64,000 nucleotides of DNA from Chloropicon primus (GCA_023205875.1 CP060760.1:62001-126000), one strand, 5' to 3'; shown: positions 26,701 through 33,202, counted from the stretch's first letter. The notes: generated by a model from the sequence alone, not told the origin. Program-made: numbers and translations.

Positions 26701-28259
26701 AGTCCATGGAGATCTCGACCTCGACCTTGGCCCTGGACAGAATTCTCGGCGCCGAGAGGATCAAGAAGATCTCGAGCGGCATCATTGGCTCGGTGTACGG
26801 TCCGCTCTACGGCTGTGTCCTGTTCAGCGACAACCCGGAGGAGAAGAATAAGGTGATTTACAACACCGAGGACTTCCACATGATATTCTGGTCCGCGATG
26901 TACAGCCGTTACTTCACGTACGATATTCTGAAGCCGAGCTTCATGTACAAGCTGGCCACGGTCGGGTCCATGCTCACCAAGCCAAAGGAAGGGGACGAGT
27001 ACTACACGAGCCAGCAGACGTACCCAGTGAGGGCCATGGCAAAGGCCGGGAACTCGCTGGTGGCGATTGGGGACTTCGTGGGCACTGTTCTGGCACTGCC
27101 CGCGGACAGCCTTTCTTCCATCTCTGACCTGTCCTCGGTCGCGATAGGCCAAGTCACTTTCTTCAAGAGGAACCAGGACTACTCGCAGGAGTTGCTGTCC
27201 TTGCAGCACCTGCTGCTTCACAGGACCGTCCTCCCCACTCTCGAGATGGTGCACGATCTGAACGCCAAGATGGAGGGCATGATCGACCAGTGCAAGAGGC
27301 TGCACGCCAAGGTTCAGGGCGGGCACACCTTCCTGCGAGGAATTCCGCACAAGAGCAAGCTGATTTCTTCCCTTTCCGAGTTCCTGAGGTCCGAGCTTGA
27401 GGCCATGCTGAGCCTTCTCTTCCGGGTGCTGACCGACCTCAGCAAGGCCGTGAGGTTCCTGGGCCTTCTCAGGAACTACGAGGTGGATGTCCCACCGAGC
27501 AGCTCGGAGATGAACCTCCTGCTGTGCATCTTCATGAACTACGTGCCGAACAAGTGGAAGCTCTCGAAGCACGACTCGGACACGCGCCAGCACAACTTCT
27601 CGTACAGCAGCCTGAGCTCGTGGAGGTCCCACGTCGAGCACAACGTGGAGTTCATCTTCTCGATCTGCGACGAGGTCGAGCAAGGCAAGCCAAAGCTAAC
27701 CTTCGACCTGAGGAGGGTCTTGAACCCAAGGCTCTTCTTCGACACTCTCAGGGTCGGCTTCTGCATGAACAACCAGACCCAGTACCCGTCCCTGAAGTAC
27801 GACTTTGTGAGCGAGAAGGTCTACGCCTCGTCCCCCGACATCACGAGAGGGGCCGCCGCGAGGGATTACCCGGACATCGTCATTATGGGCCTCTCCGTCT
27901 CCAACGCCATCTGGAACGAGAACACCCAGCAGCTCCAGGACATCCGCATGCAACTGGACCAGTCGGAGGCGGGCAAGGACCACCTGCCGGAGCACGTGCA
28001 GTGCAGCAGGCTGCTGCCGCCCTTCGTGATCTCCCCCTCCGTGGGAGAGGGGGACAAGGTCGATCTTCCAGCGAACATCTTGTTCCACAAGAGCTTGCTG
28101 ACGGAGGAGTACTGCGACCTGCCCTTGGTGGCGTCCTGCATCAGCGAGGACCTGCAGAACCACACGGACCACCTCATCTGCACCTTGAGGCTGCCGAGCA
28201 GGAGGTCCACCTCCTACTGGCTCAGGAAGGGCACGACCGCCTTCCTCCACAGGAGCTAG
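14706..28259 (+). CDS. Divergent dynein heavy chain, single 13.5-kb exon, most P-loops lost
   Basis: The 4517-aa product has the full dynein layout: a tail with the conserved WLKFRNMFNMI and WKCAARIWKME region (residues 160-240), a linker, FEYGFEYLG entry to AAA1 (about 1470), AAA2-AAA6, and a coiled-coil stalk with a microtubule-binding domain (about 2780-3070, with NNKPPKLVQRL and VEQVSKALKPLCAW). AAA2 keeps a P-loop (GSPGSGKS, about 1816). At AAA1 the GxxGxGKT motif is replaced by GAGIQNEAIK (about 1518) and the CFDEFNR Walker B by GVDWFDFA. AAA3 has LGSINSAKRLL and AAA4 has VVESSADIMCL. AAA1 is the main motor ATPase in dyneins, so canonical motor activity looks lost, yet the frame is intact. 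It resembles axonemal heavy chains; class not assigned. Start chosen at MDPLKEN. Confidence 0.88.
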   Translation: MDPLKENESRGSGIPRLDRYKPSQPAEEEAGGPGVLGVIKSKSKSGQFFRVPRPPAKGKPSALPERKDTSSRRDPYESHTVKVQIGVTTGVELVMLLGESHQGTDELSHHVYYFVESEPANVILRNPYELVLVTKVDCEGKDFFTITKSGVTEFSRKNGTETTPLLDWLKFRNMFNMINKDPFRFPLMKAFKIYKAFYAWKCAARIWKMESAREKLKVNLFLLNPTFNPALLHVQEVVLSCGLENVVDHADPEASPRKKKGDQRLLSAFGSAIEVFQSKTRLEGGSGHMESLSKRLHQCFIEVNRQIGELQAHIQMIVNTVCHEFSDIQFSSDKEQDWMDKISDVDMTVRDIKFMFPQRSPNRNQNTFLNENIVEIFSKSQNQQKIIISFVRLVEVIIASAIAETMKETTEQIHSMILSENRSIVTLKTQYGAEGVSIMPPVRGLTKFFTKSFRDMADVSVKLKRPLVFPLTKNNEVPPQFQRKNFVALKDLVDGFGINIERAGGQAEAHIVSQFEALVEVNSRLLSIPQSEEFKEAMNEARYISSGRVEELKLNPRTFSKNLIVIRDWLDLIDGTMTESQVNPLLLDLSDLKTNLQEDLTAAYNLFVERLHGCLEYHGRHILDEMVYNSYDIKTLSDDLQLFVDECVRVEQDAYSTEDRVNIIGSFFDSLRKVLKYVDKSDSFNQRLEENFSTAEVLMNEVERLLRNKIQVSNATQIKKSWDKFLDEKANYLRTLRTLSTDIVNHCQVYINQLLLTVDCFCDEIQAIEGKLSSDDSFDTSEDMKDSMQKHVSFQLMKIETEIKKKGETSDNLQDMLKWWINTQAMLQTLNPGGNTADIWQRNEAIRAAKERGKSLFEHVNSVFHWKKKFWLSDILIWMEVYERLTTIRPFSSDLSQETLAEVNSAVNGHIEILNERLDWANKSNFVCKETSLIKEIVQAGEAWINTLNTFNEMISNPNHPSSVQLRHRLTVEMKRKGKSLLECTLADIHGRSASGFSLEKNQVKQEEDNYGKALFDLFHVERQMRGTYFMINSRVSSNGSIHLITNFMEIFQAIEKAEQVIVNTSALAESLKAVDMGENTKELHIEMNRVSDMVQGIRYGTEILYQAQSYYLLFSRLSASVTFFKCAGLGYVNDCIYIKQRWQDEIIGPLTSQKQISILSASHEMDIMLSNAKSPATDVLEALHELYNTIVEADILLVAREAYPRLYFIPDSILLHSLAYEDDPQKLLKKFFMLCYSGVARLDVEESEIVMEGTKNQPLEIQEKHIVAIYGEQGERIPLGEPLLFSHVEGGGILSKTPQTKSESKPDELTVWAVKLEDEIKETMKVSLAECNDKLTELEIDEWIDSFPLQSIWLTNEIMWVKHVESHLPANKGELAKLGEQMSKKVNHLSNRLVQLYPVAHEFQLKIKKIESLIYSGICHRDIAQHLSASRIEDVSDFSWQKFVRYYWNKDKRCCYVACGFSMDNEGTGFEYGFEYLGDNFTSHMFNQGLSMSSNAVLGLAHATFGTSCVTPVSQVVGAGIQNEAIKAMAVICGKHLVVQDASRVVTNDSKDSWEKFFLACRKSKSWMQLIGVDWFDFALVSKMMVALDEVRMKLSSDLVLSKDYSSVRYFVSTDQRYEARYRSHSSPLEKVARKVCVMDWSFQVAFEAAIELKLRSCGQRDDTNIAKELSMVISSIVRMMQKYMRKGVGMNSVLTISKQIVHQVKTHDMDFGNCRFVILNALKKGLGQFLSKSREAQVEELYWQLLAGHRDTFGEEEALANFDLDTETDLDLNQYLHKDQLKKGYAYYSDSLKQKCLQMLDAISEDKKSILVAGSPGSGKSALIKAVFEAFETKLMKNKNAVRRIYTEADLEDINFLVSNHLLIGAREAHRLKLLLVDVKISGGTEDAKGQKERNVDQNIILDGILTNQATMKALKEKDSAELEGYSNIPRLIVECISLENVSPALLTSVHMVHCGHAELLSLGKFWECSLEAFEAHFKGTPIVEVVGVHKMLKGIPLPYMLAKYSKLFTVVNVDATEIIADHFKVVKVFFDLLQHYLTKHMSQVEVMSSNSKDKTRWETIKLCLFSLAWSLESQLLRANHGEKQGFEREIVRPIVDKYMRDVELGIKLDNILDYDVTVTSSGHFQLSPIEDPTAVYNDSEGNLGMVDGVIITNGVYLQRKMLLRWIDDFKYDVLVLGSINSAKRLLMGDIRAKHPGVRTILSNSLHTLSSLGQHAGDVRQQNRVVLIEDLHVSRNALDSVVGQETLRKFLDEKKHGVKVNGSEGKHQFVCSTYPKHCDGLQSRFCSERLFHHFFRFNVQPYKMVDISNIFLGQIHLSVCTEYEITEKELKQGCQTLILSLMTMTFNLFEKAHVDLIDPVCMSPKMLSQMYNYLEISVHDLIALDKAKLSDIKEWGKILVENLHCLQFSGPAYGTIQKTAVEMCNDPIMNFLRDSPAILNVADDVHSKLEQGNAPLQRNPLTTEMIRDCLESVSREKGWNPFNSAEIPLRDSMELTFWGEMMKRDLKSVWTHIHYKKFAHCVKVLVVESSADIMCLGNRLRLSDVAASLTSVHRQAIFVRFEKGLDWETTLEQTHTTPIVVSMDENDVGRSQAFELCLQKLVEERPYSSKEFSDGQVQIIVQCKHMQSFLRKLSLHSPLLLRYAETCTLQQNVEHAGDLVRSVAEAIFDKTLLQICGSFDVTVDITPETKEAIIASVLGMYERSLQWHTRKQNEITKETPSHHTTNPLGHIFEHVYISAWLLANCWYSNKEARTVVTQQLSALSSLDSALETATLQYNEVQQEFEMTLDRTSSLLLSIAQQKHIIEKREFDHAAEEFSLKSRAKKLELGKKKAQLKIETSYQSFLKGVESVLQVSEMEIEDVRMNNKPPKLVQRLARACAYILALNHPNTKDQVAKTKAMDWSELNTNLFSRIRVYDNTVESRISFFKREIDTFPIDEILEKVRTQHVNVQEALDELNSLLLLPDFKLHRVEQVSKALKPLCAWILAVYEHIKESLELDHLEIEHNRCQTEMKMFQNLNALKEKDEVQRLKRQLLNLKKNYEICSENFTALEQRKRNLEYYIETCKLLIEKVRPWRSYCEAALDKLDQNKEVLSFEIVAAGSIVVYASSLDKKERDHLKKCWGEEAFAQILELCKVGEDNVVEAPTTALSFDLHDFLRRNFTHEWFLDEEVNIFKVLDICNQSTLHLGSQTHFAESIGIAWLAWKSLGKTCLFIDPEEICQMYVNAWEASQGKIKNKAKELVSFSCVKIEDVLNAQDSDSGDAKPGLRESSGEALVYAQSTLFPHESHSEEDRLFAKVHIIDLTLKEPNQVHQNICILMSRFFGKTLHPLVCPEKPQLAIQEMQDELQILLLNLSDNKTKLCKTFTDSAYKEFISQKDSDLTIDLGKLQLLKTGISAQLEDYESLSNHWKSQQDLIVNYFGTIPDSVKVFAKCLSTLFSASSVAWGYFHGCPLNLFINVLERKMYSALPVAIKESGEEVRKQFLSSHRFQKQIVRSMFDLLVTRRYMASDWILKTMHLAFHFEFLGESRPRQPGRGLQEEEWGYFLEHFLQQCLSAEGIDRRVDISLNTSGKGWNKKILKVIRAFQKHYSGGGSYDVVESIFGNIKELGMEIGMEDVLGNLDQCIDAMDSRADLTYWRFAVVLFMAASSHREEELVALWLIKQIIAMDFTSSTATQASDLAEQIELLDNRIPLLLASTTSSALQLVEQAALRYSMSFQKVSDGKMKTKNIWQVVAQKSMRSKKLHTQEVSFVSIYHLYSLEDEALDKFLFKHVEDGDWLVLVDVDIENKRHKRICKMFQEILAPQLFLSPPKSRFKLILCMNSYETFNPFIHSISTVVASKPNASKTLDISFFACKCLPYMCSRALWQGGEVVGIHDKASITSPSMLSGEVLELFEAYQSYAERCLHEAAKEITHEEDRLKLQQTTPTLLTEESELGAAWRGYAIIIALVQRLVVDRQMIGCGVPKGKRHMYPSHFEFIAGVQAIKNWLDVLMKAGESMEISTSTLALDRILGAERIKKISSGIIGSVYGPLYGCVLFSDNPEEKNKVIYNTEDFHMIFWSAMYSRYFTYDILKPSFMYKLATVGSMLTKPKEGDEYYTSQQTYPVRAMAKAGNSLVAIGDFVGTVLALPADSLSSISDLSSVAIGQVTFFKRNQDYSQELLSLQHLLLHRTVLPTLEMVHDLNAKMEGMIDQCKRLHAKVQGGHTFLRGIPHKSKLISSLSEFLRSELEAMLSLLFRVLTDLSKAVRFLGLLRNYEVDVPPSSSEMNLLLCIFMNYVPNKWKLSKHDSDTRQHNFSYSSLSSWRSHVEHNVEFIFSICDEVEQGKPKLTFDLRRVLNPRLFFDTLRVGFCMNNQTQYPSLKYDFVSEKVYASSPDITRGAAARDYPDIVIMGLSVSNAIWNENTQQLQDIRMQLDQSEAGKDHLPEHVQCSRLLPPFVISPSVGEGDKVDLPANILFHKSLLTEEYCDLPLVASCISEDLQNHTDHLICTLRLPSRRSTSYWLRKGTTAFLHRS

Positions 28260-28596
28260 GACAAAGCATTGTATCAATAACCAATAACAATAACGCTTCA
28301 CTATGTATCATAATCATGAAAACAAGCCTTTGTAACAATAGTAACCGGCACACGTTTGGATGCTTCGATGATTCACCGAGGGGAGGACGCATCCTTCGAA
28401 AAAGAAAAAGAAAAAAGATGTCGACCTTGCCTCATTGCAGTACCTCTGGCCCCGGTCCCGACTCCCGACTCCACTCCACCTTGGGCCTCCTCAAGTCCAT
28501 CGATGAGGAGGAGGAGTTTCCCAGAGCCTGTCGACAGAGGCGGCGGAGGCGAGGCGGAGGAGGAACGGAACGGAACGGAGCGCAGAGGTCGTAACG
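28260..28596. other. Spacer between the dynein and COBW genes
   Basis: The left part is AT-richer (ATAACAATAACG and similar) and looks like the dynein 3' untranslated end. The right part is purine-rich (GGAGGCGGAGG, GGAACGGAACGGAACGG) and forms the COBW leader. No gene seen. Confidence 0.45.
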
Positions 28597-29844
28597 ATGG
28601 CGGAAGGAGGAGCGGGTGCGACGGCGCAGGGCGAAGAACGCAAGATTCCCGTGACGATCATCACGGGCTTCCTTGGAAGTGGGAAGACAACTTTGCTCAA
28701 CTGGATCCTCAGCAGCAAGGAGCACGGCAAGAGGATTGCCATCATAGAGAACGAGTTCGGGGAGGTGTCGATCGACGACGCGATCGTGGTGGAGAGGACG
28801 AGCGAGGAGATCGTAACGCTTGACAATGGTTGCGTGTGCTGCACCGTTAGAGGGGACCTCGTCAAGTCGTTGCACGGTCTCTTGGAGAGGAGGGACAATT
28901 TTGATTACATCATCGTCGAGACGACTGGCTTGGCGGACCCCACGCCTGTTGCGATCACGTTCCAGTTCGACGAGAAGGTGCGCAGCATGACGCAGATGGA
29001 CTCCGTGGTGACGGTCGTCGATGCCGCGCACGTTTTGAGGCACTTGAAGGACAAGGCGGTGGAGGAAGGGAAGGTGAACATCTCGGTCCAGCAGGTTGCT
29101 TTTGCTGACAAGATTCTCCTGAACAAGACGGACCTGGTGGACCCGGCGAAGCTCAAGGAGGTCAAGGAGGAGATCAGGCTGATCAACGGGGTGGCCAAGA
29201 TCATCGAGACCCAGTACTCGAAGGCCGACTTGGACGAGGTGCTTGACGTGAGGGGCTTTGACATTGGAAAGCTGAACGACTTCGAGGTGGAGGAGAAGGA
29301 CGACCACCACCACCACCACGACCACAAGCACCACCACCACGACCACGAGTGCGGGGAGGACTGCGACCACGACCACCACGACCACAAGCATCATGACCAC
29401 GACCACAAGCATCACGACCACGACCACAAGCACCACGACCACGACCACGAGTGCGGGGAGGACTGCGACCACGACCACCACAAGCATGACCACGAGCATA
29501 AGAAGAAGAAGAGCAGGCACGACAGCGGAGTGTCTAGCGTGGGTTTGGAGGTTGAGGGCGTCCTTGACATCATCCAGCTGAACCAGTGGCTTGGAAGCTT
29601 CCTCATGACGAGGGGCGATGACATATACAGAAGCAAGGGCATTCTCGCTATCGAAGGCACGGACGACAAGTTTGTCTTCCAGGGGGTTCACATGATGACC
29701 ACGATGGCGACCAGCGCGAACACTCCAGGCATCCAGCCCTGGGGGGAGAACGAGAAGAGGATCAACAAGATGGTCTTCATCGGGAAAAACTTGGACAGGG
29801 AGGACATCACGAAGAACTTCATGGCCTGCCTCGTGAAGCAGTAA
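28597..29844 (+). CDS. COBW/G3E-family GTPase metallochaperone with His-Asp-rich insert
   Basis: The 415-aa protein has the COBW GTPase core: VTIITGFLGSGKTTLLNW (Walker A), IENEFGEVSID, NGCVCCTVRGDL with the CxCC metal site, IIVETTGLADPTP (switch and Walker B) and LLNKTDLVDP (guanine specificity). The CobW C-terminal domain follows (LDIIQLNQWLGSFLM, IEGTDDKFVFQGVHMM). Between them, residues about 236-310 are dominated by tandem HHDHDHK units with two ECGEDCDHDHH blocks, a strong potential zinc or other transition-metal buffer. Family members such as ZNG1 deliver zinc to client enzymes, and others serve cobalt or nickel; the metal here is inferred only from the His/Cys content. Cytosolic or plastid location is not clear. 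Confidence 0.92.
   Translation: MAEGGAGATAQGEERKIPVTIITGFLGSGKTTLLNWILSSKEHGKRIAIIENEFGEVSIDDAIVVERTSEEIVTLDNGCVCCTVRGDLVKSLHGLLERRDNFDYIIVETTGLADPTPVAITFQFDEKVRSMTQMDSVVTVVDAAHVLRHLKDKAVEEGKVNISVQQVAFADKILLNKTDLVDPAKLKEVKEEIRLINGVAKIIETQYSKADLDEVLDVRGFDIGKLNDFEVEEKDDHHHHHDHKHHHHDHECGEDCDHDHHDHKHHDHDHKHHDHDHKHHDHDHECGEDCDHDHHKHDHEHKKKKSRHDSGVSSVGLEVEGVLDIIQLNQWLGSFLMTRGDDIYRSKGILAIEGTDDKFVFQGVHMMTTMATSANTPGIQPWGENEKRINKMVFIGKNLDREDITKNFMACLVKQ
29280..29500. repeat. Coding tandem repeat: CACGACCACAAG-type His-Asp units
   Basis: CACGACCAC and CACAAGCAC/CAT units are repeated with small changes, plus two near-identical copies of a block encoding ECGEDCDHDHH (about 29347-29380 and 29449-29482). 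The repeat has expanded inside the COBW reading frame without breaking it. Confidence 0.85.
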
Positions 29845-29909
29845 GAATTTACAGTGTGTCTCTTTAGTCTTTTACCTTTTTTTTTGGCGCTCGCCCCCCA
29901 CTCGTGCGA

Positions 29910-30701
29910 TTAGTCCGCCTGAGGAGGTGGCTGCGGCGCCTGCGGTTGAGCGGCAGGTGCGCCGCCGACGTCGTTCCCTTCCGTCTTTGCCCCCGCCGAT
30001 TCCTTTGCCTGCTGCTCCTGGCCGGGGCTGGGCTGCGCGGAAGGAGGGGTCGGCGCTTGTGCTTGCACATCCGCAGCAGCGGGGGGGGAAGGATCAGAAG
30101 GGACCGGACCTGGTGGACCTGCTGCAGGCGGGGCCGTGCCCTCGTCGGGCGCACTCGAGGGCGGCGCCTGCCGCTGGGGACTCGCTTGGTCACTGCTTCC
30201 ACCACCGTTACTTGCCTTCTCGTTTCCTGCGCTGGGGTTGTCGTTGTCGTTCTGCTGATCAGACACCTGCGGCGGAGTAGCCTCCGGCGATGCGGTCATC
30301 GGCCCATCCGATTCGATTGCGATGCTCAAGCGCGAGCTTCGCCTCGGAGGCATCTTCCTCGACGAGGATCTGGGCCGTGTGCTGTCAGGGTCCGGCGACG
30401 GCGACCTCGCGCGCTTGTATGGAACTCGAACGGGATCGATGTTCTTCGGCGGACCGCACCTCTCCACGGGCAACGGAGCACCCGTCGCCACCCACCTCAA
30501 CACGTGAAACCCTCCGAGAGCTTGGCCGTCTGCTCCTTGGTGAGCAGCACAAACCACAGGCACCCTCTCCCAATGCCTCACCCTCCCTCCGAACGAAGCC
30601 AACTGATCCTCTTGCTCCTGCTGCATCGCCAGCGACGCCGCCATCGCGGCGGCCTGACCCCTCGTCGCCCGCTCCCATGGACTGTACCTCGTCGAAGACA
30701 T
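29910..30701 (-). CDS. Pro/Ala/Ser-rich protein, possibly BCL7-like
   Basis: The 263-aa single-exon product starts MSSTRYSPWERATRGQ. It has one ordered-looking segment at about residues 40-75 (FGGRVRHWERVPVVC, then GFHVLRWVATG) and then a long disordered tail with SPSPDPDS, RSSSRKMPPRRSSRL and many PP and AP runs. The pattern of a basic W-E-x-V strand followed by a second strand ending W-V is reminiscent of the BCL7 N-terminal module of SWI/SNF remodelling complexes, which would fit a nuclear protein with an RS/PRR basic patch. This is a resemblance by eye only. If it is not BCL7-like, it is an unknown disordered protein. A strong copy of the promoter element lies 75 bases upstream. Confidence 0.6.
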   Translation of the reverse strand: MSSTRYSPWERATRGQAAAMAASLAMQQEQEDQLASFGGRVRHWERVPVVCAAHQGADGQALGGFHVLRWVATGAPLPVERCGPPKNIDPVRVPYKRARSPSPDPDSTRPRSSSRKMPPRRSSRLSIAIESDGPMTASPEATPPQVSDQQNDNDNPSAGNEKASNGGGSSDQASPQRQAPPSSAPDEGTAPPAAGPPGPVPSDPSPPAAADVQAQAPTPPSAQPSPGQEQQAKESAGAKTEGNDVGGAPAAQPQAPQPPPQAD

Positions 30702-30775
30702 ATTTCCTCGTTCTCAATCAATCGATCGAACAAGCAATCTTCCTCGTCCTCAAATGCTCACCAGAGCGCCGTTTC

Positions 30776-30800
30776 CTTCGAGCGACGGCACGTTCGAAAG
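30776..30800 (-). promoter_or_regulatory. Recurrent promoter element, copy 2
   Basis: On the minus strand: TTGTCTCTTGCTCTTTCG then AACGTGCCGTCGCTCGAAGG. It is oriented toward the BCL7-like gene (ATG at 30701). Confidence 0.65.
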
Positions 30801-30959
30801 AGCAAGAGACAACTCTTCTGCCTGTTTCCCTCTCGTCCGGCCCAACTCCCGTCCTCGTCGTCGACTTGTCGCCTCTCTCCCTCTCTCTCTCTCTCTCTGA
30901 CGCGCCGAAGCGAGTGATCGCCGATTCAAGGGTTTTTCTTCTGATGGATTTTCGCTGAA

Positions 30960-31105
30960 TCATAACGGGCGAGCACGAGGGCGAACGAGGACGAGAGAGA
31001 GAGAAAGAAGGAGGGACGGAGCGCGCGGTGAGGGGAGAGAGAGACGGAAGACAGAACGAGCGGAAGCTTCGTCTCTTGATCTTTCGAACGAGCCGTCGCT
31101 CGAAG
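30960..31105 (+). repeat. Promoter-block duplication, copy A (inverted partner at 39794-39950)
   Basis: The order CATAACGG-CGAGCACGAGGGCGAACG-AGGACGAGA, then a GAGAGA tract, ACGGAAGACAG, GGAAGCTTCGT, GTCTCTTG and the CTTTCG element recurs on the opposite strand at 39794-39950 with moderate substitutions. Confidence 0.65.
31081..31105 (+). promoter_or_regulatory. Recurrent promoter element, copy 3
   Basis: GTCTCTTGAT immediately followed by CTTTCGAACGAGCCGTCGCT and CGAAG. It points toward the ankyrin-like locus that begins near 31200. Confidence 0.65.
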
Positions 31106-31163
31106 AGAATGACCCGGTGGTGAGGGTCATGGGAGGAACACGGACACACGGACGGACGGGAAG

Positions 31164-31739
31164 ATGGCGGTGACGAGGGGGAGCGGGAAAGAGGCAGAGG
31201 ACGGAGGGCAGGGATGCGTTGGAGGTGCTGCCAGAGAGTGCGTGGGCCCAGGTTCGGGAAAGCCTGGAGGATTACGACGACTGTCTCGCTTTTGCTAGGA
31301 CCTGCAAGAGGATCGTGTCGGAGCACGCGTACTTGATGAAAGGAGCTGCTCATTGCGGTGACCTCGACACGATGAAGTGGTTGGTTAAACAGGGGATTCG
31401 TCCCCCCCCCAAAAAAGTTCGACTGTGGCTACACCGGTAGTGCTGTCGCGGCTGCTAAAATGGGTCACTTTCATGTGCTCTACTGGATGAAGAAACAGGG
31501 CTACAGCTTCGAACTCGAGCGTATCTGCACGGCGGCTGGTAGCATGCCATGACGATCGATATCCTGGGGTGGCTTCGCAACCTGGACCCGCCTTGCAAGT
31601 GGTATCCCGAACACGGTCAGTACGAGTTGGGTATGATGCACCGAATCGAAAACCTTGCTGGTACTCCGATAGACAGGTACAGGGTCCTCGCATGGATCGC
31701 ACTTAACTCTGATGGGAGAGAATACGGAAGCTACTGGTG
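31164..31739 (+). pseudogene. Broken ankyrin-type repeat gene (F-box-like N-terminus)
   Basis: Across three frames the region encodes coherent pieces of one protein: VLPESAWAQVRESLEDYDDC and LAFARTCKRI (an F-box-like helix pair), KGAAHCGDLDTMKWLVKQG (ankyrin-like repeat), then AAAKMGHFHVLYWMKKQGYS (second repeat), then ILGWLRNLDPPCKW (third). No single frame covers it and there are no splice signals at the switches, so it looks like a decayed gene with about two or three breaks. This G-H-x-x-V-L-x-W ankyrin variety is common in expanded gene families of algae, protists and large DNA viruses; its origin here is not decidable. A promoter element copy is kept upstream, so it may still be transcribed. 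Confidence 0.55.
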
Positions 31740-31922
31740 AAACTTTGCTTAATCTGTATTTCTTTTTGCTTTTGATTTGGTCCCCTGCTTCCTCGCTTGT
31801 TTGTCCCTCCCCCTCCTCCATTGTCACCAATCGAGTAAACGATCGAGGCGACCAGGGTGTGCCACGAGGAGGCAACGCGTGCGAGAGGAAGGCAGCCGCA
31901 CCATTGATCACGTATATCACAA

Positions 31923-32945
31923 CTAGTAGGCGGCGAAGAGTTCCACGCCCATGGAAAGCCTAACAAAGTCCAGGAGGCACAGAACAGCCATCGATGCCGC
32001 CAGGGCGCTGACTATTGTGTCTTGGATAGAGTAGTGGGAGGACTTGATCGCCTTTTTCGCGTTCTCATCCACTTGGAAGAACATGGGGTAGCTCACCAAG
32101 AAGTAGATGCCATAAAACGCCGATCCTAACACGTACGCCTGGTTCCTGTCCTCAAAGCTGTAATAGGGGAAGGCGCAGATCGTCAGAGCCTCTCCAAAAG
32201 CCGTGGTGTACGACATGGAAGCAATCACAGACCACTCAAAGAAGTGCCTGAAACCGTTCGCCGCGTAAGTGTCTCTAATCCAGCGGATAACGAAGTTGCT
32301 CAGAGCATGGTAGAACATGAAGTAAGCATGGGTCATCAAGTATAGGCACAGCGGGACGTCGTTCAACCGGAAGGCCTCGAACGTGTATCGAGCCTGTGAG
32401 GCAAAGGAAAGAAAGAAAGCAAAGCAAAAGACACCAGTGGTTCAGTTCGTGTGCCTTGGCGTTGGCGAGAGCGCCATCATCCCCATCAACGAGGCGTGGC
32501 TGACACTCACCTTGAGCACCCTGTAGAAGTAGTGGGTGTACCAGTAGTTCCCAATGAAGCTGAAGATCGCGATCCAGACGTTTGCCTTTGTGATGTATCG
32601 CTCCCTCCATGGGATTTTGGCCTCTTCCTCGCTGGGGAAGGCGTATGGCACAACGACGTATGGGACAGCGCAGAAGAGCCCGATGAGCATGTACCCCGTG
32701 GGTCCCCACCACTCGTACGCTTGCGTCGCGATCACGACAACGACTGCGGCAATCCACAGAGCGGCAAGCTTCAAGCTGTACGCCTCTCCCTCTCTCTTGC
32801 TGGCGTTCGCGGCCATTCCCTTGGGCCTCGACCTCTTGGTCACTTTCTTCGCGTTCTTCGTCAAAAGGAGGGAGGACGCGAAGAGGAGTCCGCCCATACA
32901 GGTGAACACTCCTCCCATTGCCTTCCACATCGCCTCGTCCTCCAT
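31923..32945 (-). CDS. CPI1: Cycloeucalenol cycloisomerase (sterol biosynthesis), two exons
   Basis: Exons 32511-32945 and 31923-32393 join across a 117-bp intron (AAG|GTGAGT, CACAG|G) to 301 aa. The join gives FSFIGNYWYTHYFYRVLK-ARYTFEAFRLNDVPL, matching plant CPI1 (FSYVGNYFWTHYFFKVL, then WKMNNVPHTTFFLTH). Later conserved blocks are THAYFMFYHALSNF, FGEALTICAFPYYSFEDR and FYGIYFLVSYPMFFQVDE. Several hydrophobic helices indicate an ER membrane protein. CPI1 opens the cyclopropane ring of cycloeucalenol on the plant route from cycloartenol to sterols, so the gene argues for a green-lineage host. Start at MEDEAMWKAM (32945); an earlier Met at 32999 is possible. Confidence 0.93.
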
Positions 32946-33202
32946 TGCGCTGCGCTGCCTTGCTCCGTGGGCGAGGTGGACACCACCACCACCTGCCACA
33001 ACACGCCGACACCGACCGTTTTCGAGTTTTCAAAGATCTCGAGAGCGAGGAGCTTGATGATGGCGCTGGGGGTGGGGATTGATGTGCACAAAGACAAAGA
33101 CACAAAGGTTTATAATAATGGATAAAGAGAACAAGGAACAGGAATCGGGATCGGGATCGGTTACTGGCTTGATCCTTCACGGCTTCTTAAGGTTCAGCTC
33201 CT

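Noticed and set aside
29280-29500. CRISPR-like array
   Set aside because: The short repeats are coding His-Asp units in frame with COBW domains; there are no regular unique spacers.
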